This document shows positions 8,963 to 17,767 of a stretch of 64,000 nucleotides of DNA, piece after piece. This DNA is from Pseudomonas sp. SCB32. GTDB lineage: Bacteria > Pseudomonadota > Gammaproteobacteria > Pseudomonadales > Pseudomonadaceae. The stretch lies in contig NZ_CP045118.1 in the NCBI RefSeq assembly GCF_009189165.1, positions 5,394,001 through 5,458,000 on the forward strand, given 5' to 3'. Within the stretch, counting starts at the first letter, position 1. Each line of letters begins with the position of its first letter. The position numbers were made by a program, and so were the translations under genes. The notes under the pieces were generated by a model. It worked only from the letters and a program-made list of their open reading frames with translations. It was not told where the DNA came from and did not search any database.

Positions 8963-10240
8963 TTACCGTTCGACGATTGCGGTCACACCTTGGCCGCCTG
9001 CCGCGCAAATCGAGATCAGCCCACGCCCCTTGCCGGCCCCGTCCAGCAGCTTGGCGAGGTTGGCGACGATGCGCCCGCCGGTGGCGGCGAACGGGTGCCC
9101 GGCGGCCAGCGAGCTGCCTTTCACGTTGAGCTTGCTGCGGTCGATGGAGCCCAGCGGCGCATCGAGGCCGAGGCGGGTCTTGCAGTAGTCCGCGTCCTCC
9201 CAGGCCTTGAGCGTGCACAGCACCTGGGCGGCGAAGGCTTCGTGGATTTCGTAGAAATCGAAGTCCTGCAGGGTCAGGCCGTTGCGCGCCAGCAAGCGCG
9301 GTACCGCGTAGACCGGCGCCATCAACAGGCCTTCGTGGCCGCCAACGAAGTCCACCGCCGCCGCCTCGCCATCCTTGAAGTACGCCAGGATCGGCAGGCC
9401 ACGTTCCTTGGCCCACTCCTCGCTGGCCAGGAGCACCACCGAGGCGCCATCGGTCAGCGGCGTGGAGTTGGCCGCCGTCAGGGTGCCGCGCGAGCCGCGC
9501 TCGAATACCGGCTTGAGGGTGCCGATCTTCTCCAGGTTGATATCCGGACGCAGGTTCTGGTCGCGCACCAGGCCGCGGAACGGCGTCATCAGGTCGTTCT
9601 GCCAGCCCTGGTCGTAAGCAGCGGCCAGCTTGATGTGGCTCTCGTAGGCCAGCTTGTCCTGCTCATCGCGCGGTATGGCCCAGGTCTGCGCCATCAGCTC
9701 GCAGTGCTCGCCCATGGACAGCCCGGTGCGCGGCTCGCCGTTCTTCGGGATGTGCGGCATCAGGTGGCGCGGGCGGATCTTCAGCAGGCTCTTGATCTTC
9801 TCGCCGTTGGACTTGCCGCGGTTGGCTTCCAGCAGGATCTTGCGCAGCCCTTCGTTGACCCCGATGGGCGCATCGGAAGTGGTGTCCACGCCGCCGGCGA
9901 TGCCGCACTCGATCTGCCCCAGGGCGATCTTGTTGGCGACTAGGATGGCCGCCTCCAGGCCGGTGCCGCAGGCCTGCTGGATGTCATAGGCCGGGGTCTC
10001 CGGCGCCAGGCGCGTGCCGAGCACGCATTCGCGGGTCAGGTTGAAATCGCGGGAATGCTTGAGCACCGCGCCGGCGACCACCTCACCCAGGCGTTCGCCG
10101 TGCAGCTTGTAGCGCTCGATCAGGCCGTCCAGCGCACAGGTCAGCATCTCCTGGTTGCTCGCCGTGGAATACACGGTGTTGGAGCGGGCGAAGGGAATTC
10201 GGTTGCCGCCGACGATGGCGACCCGGCGCAGTTGGGTCAT
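8963..10240 (-). CDS. Acetyl-CoA C-acyltransferase (FadI/YfcY-type thiolase)
   Basis: This 425-residue thiolase cleaves 3-ketoacyl-CoA (or condenses acetyl-CoA). The nucleophilic Cys is in QQACGTGLEAA near residue 91, the catalytic His in NVKGSSLAAGHPFAATGGR and the second Cys in ISICAAGGQG. Length and the NRIPFARSNTVY start match the FadI/YfcY group rather than the 390-residue FadA group. It is divergent from the FabG-like reductase with a 167-bp shared promoter region. With the reductase and the MaoC hydratase nearby it supplies three of the four steps of an acyl-CoA cycle, so short- or medium-chain beta-oxidation or synthesis of an acyl product is the likely job. Confidence 0.93.
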   Translation of the reverse strand: MTQLRRVAIVGGNRIPFARSNTVYSTASNQEMLTCALDGLIERYKLHGERLGEVVAGAVLKHSRDFNLTRECVLGTRLAPETPAYDIQQACGTGLEAAILVANKIALGQIECGIAGGVDTTSDAPIGVNEGLRKILLEANRGKSNGEKIKSLLKIRPRHLMPHIPKNGEPRTGLSMGEHCELMAQTWAIPRDEQDKLAYESHIKLAAAYDQGWQNDLMTPFRGLVRDQNLRPDINLEKIGTLKPVFERGSRGTLTAANSTPLTDGASVVLLASEEWAKERGLPILAYFKDGEAAAVDFVGGHEGLLMAPVYAVPRLLARNGLTLQDFDFYEIHEAFAAQVLCTLKAWEDADYCKTRLGLDAPLGSIDRSKLNVKGSSLAAGHPFAATGGRIVANLAKLLDGAGKGRGLISICAAGGQGVTAIVER

Positions 10241-10407
10241 GCAAGGCTCCTGACAGAGTGAGCGTTAGAGTGCGGTCAAGGCTAACCTTAGCCGTCCCCG
10301 CCGCATTGGCCGCCCCGCCGTCGCACAGGTCAGCACGGTCAATTGCGCCGATCCGGCGGCTGCGTAGAGTGGTCCCCACTTCGAGAATCCGTGCAGGAGC
10401 CCGTTCC

Positions 10408-11763
10408 ATGACCGATCGCTACATCGCCTTCGCCAACTCCAACGTCGGCCGCCGCCTGGTCGGAGCCCTCGGCCTGCCCGCGCCGGTACGCCTGGAGCGC
10501 TGGAGCGCCGGGCGCACACGGCCAGTGGACGGGGCGCTGCTGCTAGGCGGCGAGGGCAACCTGAACGAAGCGGTGCTGCCGTTTTCCGGGCGCCTGACCG
10601 ATGCGGTCTTCGCCTTTAGCGAAGGCCAGTACGGCCTGCCGCGCTGGACCGCCGAGCACGGCCCGAAACTCAAGGCCATCGTCTTCGACGCCAGCGGCCT
10701 GACCCGTTTCGAGCAGACCCTGGAGCTGCGCACTTTCTTCCAGGGCGCACTCAAGGGCCTGGATAAATGTCCGCACGTGGTGATCCTCGGTCGCGCCCCG
10801 GAATCCCTGAAAGACCCCATCGCCGCCAGCGTGCAGCGCAGCCTGGAAGGCTTCAGCCGCTCCCTGGGCAAGGAGATTCGCCGGGGCGGCAACGTGCAGC
10901 TGCTGTACGTCGGCAAGGGCGCCGAGGATCAGCTCGAAGGCGCCCTGCGCTTCTTCCTCTCGCCCAAGAGCGCCTATGTGTCGGGCCAGGTGATTCGCCT
11001 GTCCGCCTATGACAAGCAGGTGCAGGACTGGAGCCGCCCGCTGGTGGGCAAGCGTGCGCTGGTGACCGGCGCCGCCCGTGGCATCGGCGCGGCCATCGCC
11101 GAAACGCTCGCCCGTGATGGCGCCGAGGTGGTGCTGCTGGACGTGCCGCCAGCCAAGGACGCCCTCGATGCGCTGGCCGCGCGCCTGGGCGGTCGCGGCC
11201 TGGCGCTGGATATCTGCGCGGCGGACGCAGGCGCGCAACTGGTGGAGGCGCTGCCCGACGGCGTCGACATCGTGGTGCACAACGCCGGCATCACCCGCGA
11301 CAAGACCGTCGCCAAGATGAACGAGGCGCTCTGGAATTCGGTGATCGACGTGAACCTCAAGGCCCCGCAGGTGCTGACCCAGGCCCTGCTGGACGCAGGC
11401 AAGCTGCACGATGACGGCCGCGTGGTACTGCTCGCCTCCATCAGCGGCATCGCCGGCAACCTCGGGCAGACCAATTACGCGGTGAGCAAGGCCGGCCTGA
11501 TCGGCCTGGCGCAGGCCTGGGCGCCGTCGCTGGGCAAGAAGGGCATCAGCATCAATGCGGTGGCGCCGGGCTTTATCGAAACCCAGATGACCGCCGCCAT
11601 CCCGCTGACCATCCGTGAAGCCGGCCGGCGCATGAACTCCATGGGCCAGGGCGGGTTGCCGCAGGACGTGGCCGAAGCCGTGGCCTGGTTCGCCCAGCCG
11701 GGTTCGGGTGCGGTGAGCGGGCAGGTATTGCGGGTGTGCGGGCAGAGTCTGCTGGGGGCGTGA
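10408..11763 (+). CDS. High-molecular-weight 3-oxoacyl reductase (FabG4-like SDR)
   Basis: The ATG at 10408 (AGGAG nine bases upstream) gives 451 residues. The C-terminal half is a classical short-chain dehydrogenase: Rossmann motif VTGAARGIGAAIAE near residue 216, NAG in VVHNAGITRDK, and the catalytic Ser-Tyr-Lys in LLASISGIAGN and TNYAVSKAGL. The N-terminal 200 residues resemble the flavodoxin-like extra domain of FabG4 enzymes, which reduce 3-ketoacyl-CoA/ACP with NADH. It is divergent from the thiolase gene and in the same functional cluster as the MaoC hydratase. Confidence 0.92.
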   Translation: MTDRYIAFANSNVGRRLVGALGLPAPVRLERWSAGRTRPVDGALLLGGEGNLNEAVLPFSGRLTDAVFAFSEGQYGLPRWTAEHGPKLKAIVFDASGLTRFEQTLELRTFFQGALKGLDKCPHVVILGRAPESLKDPIAASVQRSLEGFSRSLGKEIRRGGNVQLLYVGKGAEDQLEGALRFFLSPKSAYVSGQVIRLSAYDKQVQDWSRPLVGKRALVTGAARGIGAAIAETLARDGAEVVLLDVPPAKDALDALAARLGGRGLALDICAADAGAQLVEALPDGVDIVVHNAGITRDKTVAKMNEALWNSVIDVNLKAPQVLTQALLDAGKLHDDGRVVLLASISGIAGNLGQTNYAVSKAGLIGLAQAWAPSLGKKGISINAVAPGFIETQMTAAIPLTIREAGRRMNSMGQGGLPQDVAEAVAWFAQPGSGAVSGQVLRVCGQSLLGA

Positions 11764-11836
11764 TCGCGTAGGGCGTACCACCGTTCGCGGTTGTGCGCCC
11801 CCGCTTTTGTAGGAGCGCCCCTAACCTTCGCCCCTC

Positions 11837-12241
11837 TTACCGCCCCCGCGCCGCAATCAACTGCTGGAACTCCTCCGCACTCAACCGACGGTCGCCATCG
11901 CGATCGCCGCGCAGGATCAGCGCCGGCTCCTGGGCCATGAACTCGGCCGGGCTGACTTTCTCGTCACCATCGCTGTCCGGCCAGACGACGGCATTTGGCG
12001 AGGGATTGCTGCTCTGGCTCGGCGGGGTGAGCTCCTGGCGGCTGAGGAAGCCGTCGGCGTCACGGTCCAGCCGGTGGAACATGCGCTCGCGCATCGCCGC
12101 CATGTCGCTGGCCTCGATGTAGCCGTTGGCATCGCGGTCCAGGCGGGAAAAGGCCGTTTCGCCCGTCTGGGTGGCCAGCGCCTGCTGGCAGCCCAACAGC
12201 ACGGCGCCGCACATCAGGGCGTTACGGATTCGGCTTTGCAT
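11837..12241 (-). CDS. Exported EF-hand calcium-binding protein
   Basis: This 134-residue protein has an N-terminal hydrophobic signal (ALMCGAVLLGCQQALAT) and four loops of the D-x-D-x-[DNG] type: DRDANGYIEASD, DRDADGFLSRQE, DSDGDEKVSPAE and DRDGDRRLSAEE. Four EF-hand loops in a small exported protein suggest a periplasmic Ca2+ buffer or sensor, as in calmodulin-like bacterial proteins. The third and fourth loops deviate from consensus at the -z position. It has no evident operon partner, being convergent with the FabG-like gene (73 bp gap with a solitary half REP, GTAGGAGCGCCCC). Confidence 0.85.
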   Translation of the reverse strand: MQSRIRNALMCGAVLLGCQQALATQTGETAFSRLDRDANGYIEASDMAAMRERMFHRLDRDADGFLSRQELTPPSQSSNPSPNAVVWPDSDGDEKVSPAEFMAQEPALILRGDRDGDRRLSAEEFQQLIAARGR

Positions 12242-12304
12242 CTGGAAATCCTCGGGTGGAAAAGCGCGCCAAGCCTACTCAGCACTCCACTCGAAGATGT
12301 TCGA

Positions 12305-13312
12305 TCACTCCGCCGGCGTCTGCGGCCGGCCCCGTCGGCGAAACTCCACCGGCGTCTCGCCGACCCAGCGCTTGAAGGCGCGGTAGAAGGTGCTCGGCTC
12401 GGAAAAGCCGGTACGCTCGACGATCACCTCGATGCGCTCATCGGTCTTGAGCAGCAGGTCCTTGGCCAGGCGGCAGCGGTAGTCGGTGACCAGGTCGTTG
12501 AAGCGCACCCCGGCCATGGCCAGGCGTTCGCGCAGGCGACGAGCCGGCATGTCCAGGCGGGCGGCGACCTGCTCCAGGGTCGCGCCGCCATCCACCAGCA
12601 GCACGCCGATCAGCTCGCGCACCTTGCGTACCAGGTCCAGGCGCTCGACCTCCGCCAGTTGCCGACGCGCCAGCGACTCGTGCATGCGCAGCAGCTCCGG
12701 GGCGGCATGGCGCGAGGGCTTGTCCAGCACGGCCGCATCGAACACCAGGGCGTAGCGCTCGGCGCCCAGCACCGCCGGGCAACCGTAGACGTCCTGATAG
12801 CGCTCGGCGGGCGCGCCCGCTTCGTGCATCAGCTGCACCTGGTGGGGTTTGAAGTCGCCTTCGGTGAGGGCGTGGAACAGTCGAACTACCGCGCCCGCGA
12901 GCATTTCCGGGAAGTGCCGGTTGGTCCCGGCCGTATGGCCGAGCAGCAGCACGGCGCGCTCGCCTTCGATTTCCAGGCGCGCGTTGAGGGTGTCGGAGAG
13001 CAGACGGACATAACGCAGGGCGTGGCGCAGACCTTCGCCGAAGGTCGAGCTGGAGAGGAACAGGTATTCCAGCAACAGGCCGTGGAACGCCGGCAGGTGG
13101 CCGGCCAGGTAAAGGCCGACGTGCTCCTGACCGCACTCTTCGGCGGCGGTCTTCCAGAACAGGTTCTGTGCGCTGTGGGGGAAACGTCCGGCGGGCAGGC
13201 TGCCGGCGGGTAGGCCAAGGCGCGCCAATACGAGGTCGGGGTCGGTGCCGCTGGCGCGCAGGGCGTCGATCACCGGGCGCATCAGCGCCACATCGTCGGT
13301 CAGATCACGCAT
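12305..13312 (-). CDS. AraC-family transcriptional regulator (Arabinose-binding-like N-domain)
   Basis: This 335-residue protein has two C-terminal helix-turn-helix units (LEQVAARLDMPARRLRERLA, then IEVIVERTGFSEPSTFYRAF with KRWVGETPVEFRRR at the end). The N-terminal about 190 residues look like the OruR/ArgR-type domain common in Pseudomonas (AEECGQEHVGLYLAGHLPAFHG, and others). The ATG at 13312 has only a weak ribosome site and is preceded by a run of A residues on the minus strand. It is divergent from the MaoC hydratase gene (206 bp apart), so it probably controls it and perhaps the thiolase/reductase genes. Confidence 0.9.
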   Translation of the reverse strand: MRDLTDDVALMRPVIDALRASGTDPDLVLARLGLPAGSLPAGRFPHSAQNLFWKTAAEECGQEHVGLYLAGHLPAFHGLLLEYLFLSSSTFGEGLRHALRYVRLLSDTLNARLEIEGERAVLLLGHTAGTNRHFPEMLAGAVVRLFHALTEGDFKPHQVQLMHEAGAPAERYQDVYGCPAVLGAERYALVFDAAVLDKPSRHAAPELLRMHESLARRQLAEVERLDLVRKVRELIGVLLVDGGATLEQVAARLDMPARRLRERLAMAGVRFNDLVTDYRCRLAKDLLLKTDERIEVIVERTGFSEPSTFYRAFKRWVGETPVEFRRRGRPQTPAE

Positions 13313-13518
13313 GGTGTTTTTTTCTAGTTATCCATGAGGCGGGCCCATCTTAGGCAGCTTTCCTCTCCCCTCTCAAGAGAATCAGGAAGGCACTTGAACG
13401 AAATCTCCGAGCAATCGGACGGTCAGATTGACTTGCCTGCCGCGCAACGCGAAACCACGGCCAATGCCCGCCGCCGAGCGCTGGCTAAGCTGATTGAATA
13501 TTCGTCAGGAGATACCCA

Positions 13519-14376
13519 ATGCCCCGCGATTGGCTCGATCTGTCCGCTTCACCCGCCCTCACCGGCCTGTTCGTCCGCGCCGCCCTGTGCCGTGGCGTAC
13601 GGGGCCGCAGCCTGTCGACCCGTGGCCTGCGCTGCCCGGTCACGGTCGATCCGAAGCATCTCGAGCGCTACCGCAAGGTCTGCGGCTTCCCGAACAACCA
13701 CCTGCTGCCGCCCACCTACCCGCACGTCCTGGCCTTCGGTCTGCAGATGGGCTTGCTCACCGACGCGCGCTTCCCTTTCCCGCTGCTGGGCCTGGTGCAT
13801 CTGGAAAACCGTATCAGCGTATTGCGCCCGCTGGGCGGGCTCGGGCCGTTCAACGTCAGCGTGCGGGTGGACAACCTGCAGCCCCACGAGAAGGGCGTGA
13901 CCTTCAGCATCATCACCCAGCTGCATGACCAGCTCGGCCTGCTCTGGGAGGGCGACAGCCGCGTGCTGTTCCGTGGCATGCGCCTGGACGGCACGCCGCC
14001 GCCCCGCGAGGAGGCCGGCGAACTTCCGCTGGAGCAGATCGACGCCTGGAGCTGCCCGGCGGATATCGGTCGCCGCTACGCACGCGTCGCCGGCGACTAC
14101 AACCCGATCCACTTGTCCGCCGCCAGCGCCAGGCTGTTCGGTTTCCCCCGCGCCATCGCCCACGGTCTGTGGAACAAGGCGCGCAGTCTGGCGGCGTTGG
14201 GCGAGCAGCTGCCAATGGCCGGCTATCGGGTCGATGTGCGTTTCCAGAAGCCGGTGCTGCTGCCCGCCTCGGTCAACCTGCTGGCCAGCGAACCGGCGCC
14301 AGCCGGGCAGTTCAGCCTGCGCGGCAAGGACGACCTGCCGCACATGGCCGGCAGCTGGCGCCCGCTCGACGCTTGA
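13519..14376 (+). CDS. MaoC-like acyl dehydratase (hot-dog fold)
   Basis: This 285-residue protein has two hot-dog halves. The C-terminal half carries the hydratase motif YARVAGDYNPIHLS (catalytic Asp and His) and FPRAIAHGLWNKA. It therefore hydrates enoyl-CoA or enoyl-ACP, the step between a dehydrogenase and the FabG-like reductase encoded nearby. The ATG follows CAGGAGATACCCA. It is divergent from the AraC regulator, which is its likely controller. Similar proteins are annotated MaoC/FAS-like; the chain length preference is unknown. Confidence 0.9.
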   Translation: MPRDWLDLSASPALTGLFVRAALCRGVRGRSLSTRGLRCPVTVDPKHLERYRKVCGFPNNHLLPPTYPHVLAFGLQMGLLTDARFPFPLLGLVHLENRISVLRPLGGLGPFNVSVRVDNLQPHEKGVTFSIITQLHDQLGLLWEGDSRVLFRGMRLDGTPPPREEAGELPLEQIDAWSCPADIGRRYARVAGDYNPIHLSAASARLFGFPRAIAHGLWNKARSLAALGEQLPMAGYRVDVRFQKPVLLPASVNLLASEPAPAGQFSLRGKDDLPHMAGSWRPLDA

Positions 14377-14429
14377 AGGTGTCCGCCTGAAGCCTGAAGC
14401 TATGGGGCTCACGTTGGAGCCCCATCTGC

Positions 14430-14747
14430 ATGAACCTCGAAGAACTCACCGCGCGCCTGCACGCCATCCGCGACCACAACGACTGGAGTCGCTTCCACAG
14501 CCCGAAGAACCTGGCCATGGCCGCCAGCGTGGAAATGGCGGAGCTGGTGGAAATCTTCCAGTGGCTGCGCGAAGACGAGTCCCGCCAGCTGCCGCCGGAA
14601 AAACTCGCCCACGCCGGGCAGGAAGTCGGCGACATCGTGCTCTACCTCCTGCTGCTGTGCGCCGAGCTGGGCATCGACATGGAGCAGGCGGTACGCGCCA
14701 AGCTGGCCGACAGCGAACGACGCTTCATCGAAGGGGGCGCCAAGTGA
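14430..14747 (+). CDS. MazG-like nucleotide pyrophosphohydrolase
   Basis: This 105-residue all-alpha NTP pyrophosphatase is of the MazG/RS21-C6 (dCTPase-like) type. The metal-binding E-x-x-E...E-x-x-D pattern is visible in ASVEMAELVEIFQW and QEVGDIVLYLLLL. It probably sanitises non-canonical or excess dNTPs. Its stop overlaps the GTG start of cmoM (GTGA), so the two are translationally coupled. Confidence 0.92.
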   Translation: MNLEELTARLHAIRDHNDWSRFHSPKNLAMAASVEMAELVEIFQWLREDESRQLPPEKLAHAGQEVGDIVLYLLLLCAELGIDMEQAVRAKLADSERRFIEGGAK

Positions 14748-15514
14748 GCCAATCCACCAACAATGGCGACCGCCACTTCGACGAACTGGCCACGCGTTTC
14801 GCGGAGAAGATCTACGGCGGCGCCAAGGGCGCGATCCGCCTCGCCGTGCTCCAGGCGGACCTCGCCGAGGCACTGCCGGAGCGCCCACTGCGCGTGTTGG
14901 ACATCGGCGCGGGCCTGGGCCACATGTCCCTCTGGCTGGCCGGGCGTGGCCACGACGTGACCCTCGCCGAACCGGCCGCGCCGATGCTCGAAGGCGCCCG
15001 CCAGCGCTTCGCCGAAGCCGGCCTCCCCGCCACTTTCATCGAGGTCCCCTGGCAGGACCTGCTCGGCCAGCTCAACGAACCCTACGACCTGGTGATCTGC
15101 CACGCCGTGCTGGAATGGCTGGCCGAACCGCTGGCGATCCTGCCCGTGCTGCACCAGTTGACCCGCGCCGATGGCTGGCTGTCCCTGGCCTTCTACAACC
15201 GCGATGCGCTGATCTACCGCAACCTGCTCAAGGGCCACTTCCGCAAGCTGCGCAAGAACCGCTTCGCCGGCGAGGGACAGAGCCTGACCCCGCAGGAGCC
15301 GCTCGACCCGCGCACGCTGGAAGCGGCCATGGACGGGCACTGGCGCATCGAGGCGCGCAGCGGCGTGCGGGTGTTCCACGACTACATGCCGGTTGAGTTC
15401 CAGCACAAGGCCGAGCCGCTGGACCTGGTGGAGATGGAACTGCAATACCGTCGCCATCCCGCGTTCGCCGGCCTGGGTCGCTACCTGCACTGGCTGTGCC
15501 GGCCGCAGGATTAG
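14744..15514 (+). CDS. cmoM: tRNA 5-carboxymethoxyuridine methyltransferase CmoM
   Basis: This 256-residue SAM-dependent methyltransferase starts at a GTG (14744) overlapping the MazG-like stop by four bases, with GAAGGGGGC upstream. SAM motif I is VLDIGAGLGHMS and the acidic loop end is LAEPAAPML. The protein begins FDELATRFAEKIYGGAKG, characteristic of CmoM/SmtA, which methylates cmo5U34 to mcmo5U in tRNAs reading NNN-family codons. Alternative starts further upstream run into the preceding gene. Confidence 0.92.
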   Translation: MSQSTNNGDRHFDELATRFAEKIYGGAKGAIRLAVLQADLAEALPERPLRVLDIGAGLGHMSLWLAGRGHDVTLAEPAAPMLEGARQRFAEAGLPATFIEVPWQDLLGQLNEPYDLVICHAVLEWLAEPLAILPVLHQLTRADGWLSLAFYNRDALIYRNLLKGHFRKLRKNRFAGEGQSLTPQEPLDPRTLEAAMDGHWRIEARSGVRVFHDYMPVEFQHKAEPLDLVEMELQYRRHPAFAGLGRYLHWLCRPQD

Positions 15515-15568
15515 GTGCATAGTCTGCTGGTGCGCACGCCGACCGGTCCGGGCGTGTGGGAGTCCGTC

Positions 15569-16150
15569 ATGCCGCGTTACCTGCTGATCCTGCCGCTGTT
15601 CGCCGCCCTGGCCGCCTGCCAGAGCCCGAACCCCTACACCGACACGTCGCTGCCGATGCCACCGGCGCCGGCTTCTGCGGCCCATCCGGGGCTCGACCCC
15701 GGCAGCTACCCGGCGCCGCCGCTGGACTATGGGCACTACCGCTCCTGGAACTGGGCCGACGGCACCGGATTCGGTGGCCCGCTGCAGGACGCCGTCAGCG
15801 AAGCCCTCGACCAGCGTGGCCTGCGTCCGGCACGCGGCAATGCGCCGGCAGACCTGGTGGTCAGCGCCCAGCTTTCCAGCGAACAACGCACCCGGCAGAC
15901 CACCGACTACTACGGTGGCGGCTACTACGGCGGTTGGGGCGATCCCTGGTACGGCGGCGCTTACTACCCCGTCGTCCGCACCTACGTGGTCACCGTCAGC
16001 ATGGTCCACATCACCCTGTTCGACGCCCACAGCCATCAAGAGGTGTGGAGCGGCAGCGCCGAATACGAGAACGGCAGCAGCCAGAGCGACCAGGCCCGCG
16101 CACTGCGCGAGGCCGCGCGCAAGGCCATGGACGGTTACCCGCCAGCCTGA
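15569..16150 (+). CDS. DUF4136 lipoprotein (copy 1)
   Basis: This 193-residue lipoprotein has signal peptide [13 protein letters not shown] with lipobox LAAC. A proline-rich linker follows, then the DUF4136 core beginning [12 protein letters not shown], with [12 protein letters not shown], and a Gly/Tyr-rich loop ([20 protein letters not shown]). The role is unknown; DUF4136 proteins are small envelope lipoproteins. It shares the same core with the lipoprotein at 17194-17754, with the phosphodiesterase-like gene between them on the other strand. The start at 15569 gives the only sensible signal peptide. Confidence 0.85.
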   Translation: MPRYLLILPLFAALAACQSPNPYTDTSLPMPPAPASAAHPGLDPGSYPAPPLDYGHYRSWNWADGTGFGGPLQDAVSEALDQRGLRPARGNAPADLVVSAQLSSEQRTRQTTDYYGGGYYGGWGDPWYGGAYYPVVRTYVVTVSMVHITLFDAHSHQEVWSGSAEYENGSSQSDQARALREAARKAMDGYPPA

Positions 16151-17061
16151 ACCTCGGCGCGCCGGTAAGCGGGCACGTTGGCTGGCGAATCCACCATCAC
16201 CGCATCGGCGCCCAGCGCGTGCGCCTCACGATAGGCCTGCGCCGAATTGATGCCGAACATCACCACCTTCGTCGCCGAAGCGCGTCGCACGCAGTCCATC
16301 GCCCCGGGCGTCCACAGCCGCGCCGGCTTCACCTGATAGGACGACGAGCCCAGGGTGAACTGCTCGGTCACGGTCAGGTCACGGTCCAACTCGATCCCCA
16401 TCCAGGCGCCCGGCGCTGGCGGCGAACAACGCCCCGCCATGGCCAGATCGACCAGACGATTGCGCGTGGCGTCGCGGCTTTCGAAGGAGTGCGCGCGACC
16501 GGCGTAATGCTGCTGCAGATAATCACTGGCTTCCCGCTCGGTGGAGTAGAAACGCACCCGGCCCCAGGCCTGCTCCTGATCCAGCGTGCTGGCCGTCGCC
16601 TCGATCACGCTGGCAACCGGTTGTGCCTTGATATCGAGAAACACCGGCACCTGCGCGGGAATCACCCGCAGTGCCTCGGCCAGCGTGGGGATGGTCTGCG
16701 GATCGGTGCGATACGGGTAGGCACCCGCCACATCCTTGAACTGATAGCCCGCATTCACCTGGCGCAACTGCGCCAGCGTCTTCGATGCCACCGCTCCCTG
16801 GGCATCCGTCAACGCCGACAGATCCGCCGGCCGATACAGTACCGCCACGCCGTCGGCGGACACCTGCACCGACAGCCAGAGGCCGTCACTGTGATTGGCC
16901 AGCGCCGTGCGGATCGCCAGCAGGGTGTTCTCCGGCGCATCCCCGGTGCCGCCCCTGTGCGCCACCACCCTAGGCTCCGGCAACGGCGGTCGCACGCCCT
17001 CGACACTGCACGCCTGCAACAGGACCAGACCCAGAACAGCCCCCAGCACTCGACTCTTCAT
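16135..17061 (-). CDS. Glycerophosphodiester phosphodiesterase-like lipoprotein with altered metal site
   Basis: This 308-residue protein has an N-terminal lipobox (LVLLQAC, Cys18) and a GDPD TIM-barrel start [16 protein letters not shown] (His35, Arg36, Glu44 all kept). In the next strand the usual I-E-L-D metal-ligand motif reads LWLSV, so Trp62 and Ser64 occupy the Glu and Asp positions, and the usual His-Asp pair after DG reads YR (76-77). The enzyme may thus be inactive, use another metal geometry, or act as a binding protein. The ATG at 17061 follows GGAAGGAG. Its last 16 bp overlap the end of the convergent DUF4136 gene. Confidence 0.85.
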   Translation of the reverse strand: MKSRVLGAVLGLVLLQACSVEGVRPPLPEPRVVAHRGGTGDAPENTLLAIRTALANHSDGLWLSVQVSADGVAVLYRPADLSALTDAQGAVASKTLAQLRQVNAGYQFKDVAGAYPYRTDPQTIPTLAEALRVIPAQVPVFLDIKAQPVASVIEATASTLDQEQAWGRVRFYSTEREASDYLQQHYAGRAHSFESRDATRNRLVDLAMAGRCSPPAPGAWMGIELDRDLTVTEQFTLGSSSYQVKPARLWTPGAMDCVRRASATKVVMFGINSAQAYREAHALGADAVMVDSPANVPAYRRAEVQAGG

Positions 17062-17193
17062 CGCACACTCCTTCCAGCGCATAAGTCTCGACTCTATCAA
17101 CCGGAAGGGCCGGGCTAGACGTCGAACATTCCCTGCTTGCCATTCCGTCTGCCTTGCGCTTCGATGGAATTCTCTGAAGGGAGTATTGCGATC

Positions 17194-17754
17194 ATGATCC
17201 GCCGTTTACTGCTTCTGGGCCTGATGCTGGGCCTGGCCGCCTGCGAAACCACCAGCGTCAGCCGCGACTACGACACCACCCGTGACTTCTCCCGCTACAT
17301 GACCTGGAGCTGGGCACAGCCGTCGTTCGAGTACCGCCCGGACGACCCGCGCATCAAGAGCGACCTCACCGAACAGCGGATCACCCAGTCCGTCGCCGAC
17401 CAGCTCGACCAGCGCGGCCTGCGCCAGGCCCAGGGTGGCAACATCGGCGACGTGAAAGTGCGTGCCTACCTGATCGTCGACCAACGCCAGGACCAGATCA
17501 CCTCCTACAGCGGTGGCTACTGGAACGGTTACTGGGGCGGCTACTGGGGACCACCACCGATAGCCGAGACCCGCACCGTCACCTACAAGGTCGCCACCAT
17601 CCAGGTCGACCTGTTCGACGGCAAGGACGGCAAACTGGTCTGGCGTGGCAGCGGCGAGCAGGTCATGCGCAGCAGCCCGCCGACGCCCGCCGAGCGGGAA
17701 GCGGCGATCAACGAGACGGTGCAGAAAGTCATCGCCCAGTATCCGCCGCACTGA
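17194..17754 (+). CDS. DUF4136 lipoprotein (copy 2)
   Basis: This 186-residue lipoprotein (LLLLGLMLGLAAC, lipobox LAAC) has a DUF4136 domain: DYDTTRDFSRYMTWSWAQ, a QLDQRGLRQAQGG motif shared with copy 1, a Gly/Trp/Tyr loop (GYWNGYWGGYWG) and VDLFDGKDGKLVWRGSGEQ near the end. Function is unknown; it is probably an outer-membrane-anchored periplasmic protein. It lies 13 bp upstream of the GNAT gene and could head the GNAT-DsrE-GcvH-VanX operon. Confidence 0.87.
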   Translation: MIRRLLLLGLMLGLAACETTSVSRDYDTTRDFSRYMTWSWAQPSFEYRPDDPRIKSDLTEQRITQSVADQLDQRGLRQAQGGNIGDVKVRAYLIVDQRQDQITSYSGGYWNGYWGGYWGPPPIAETRTVTYKVATIQVDLFDGKDGKLVWRGSGEQVMRSSPPTPAEREAAINETVQKVIAQYPPH

Positions 17755-17767
17755 GCCGGGAGACAGC

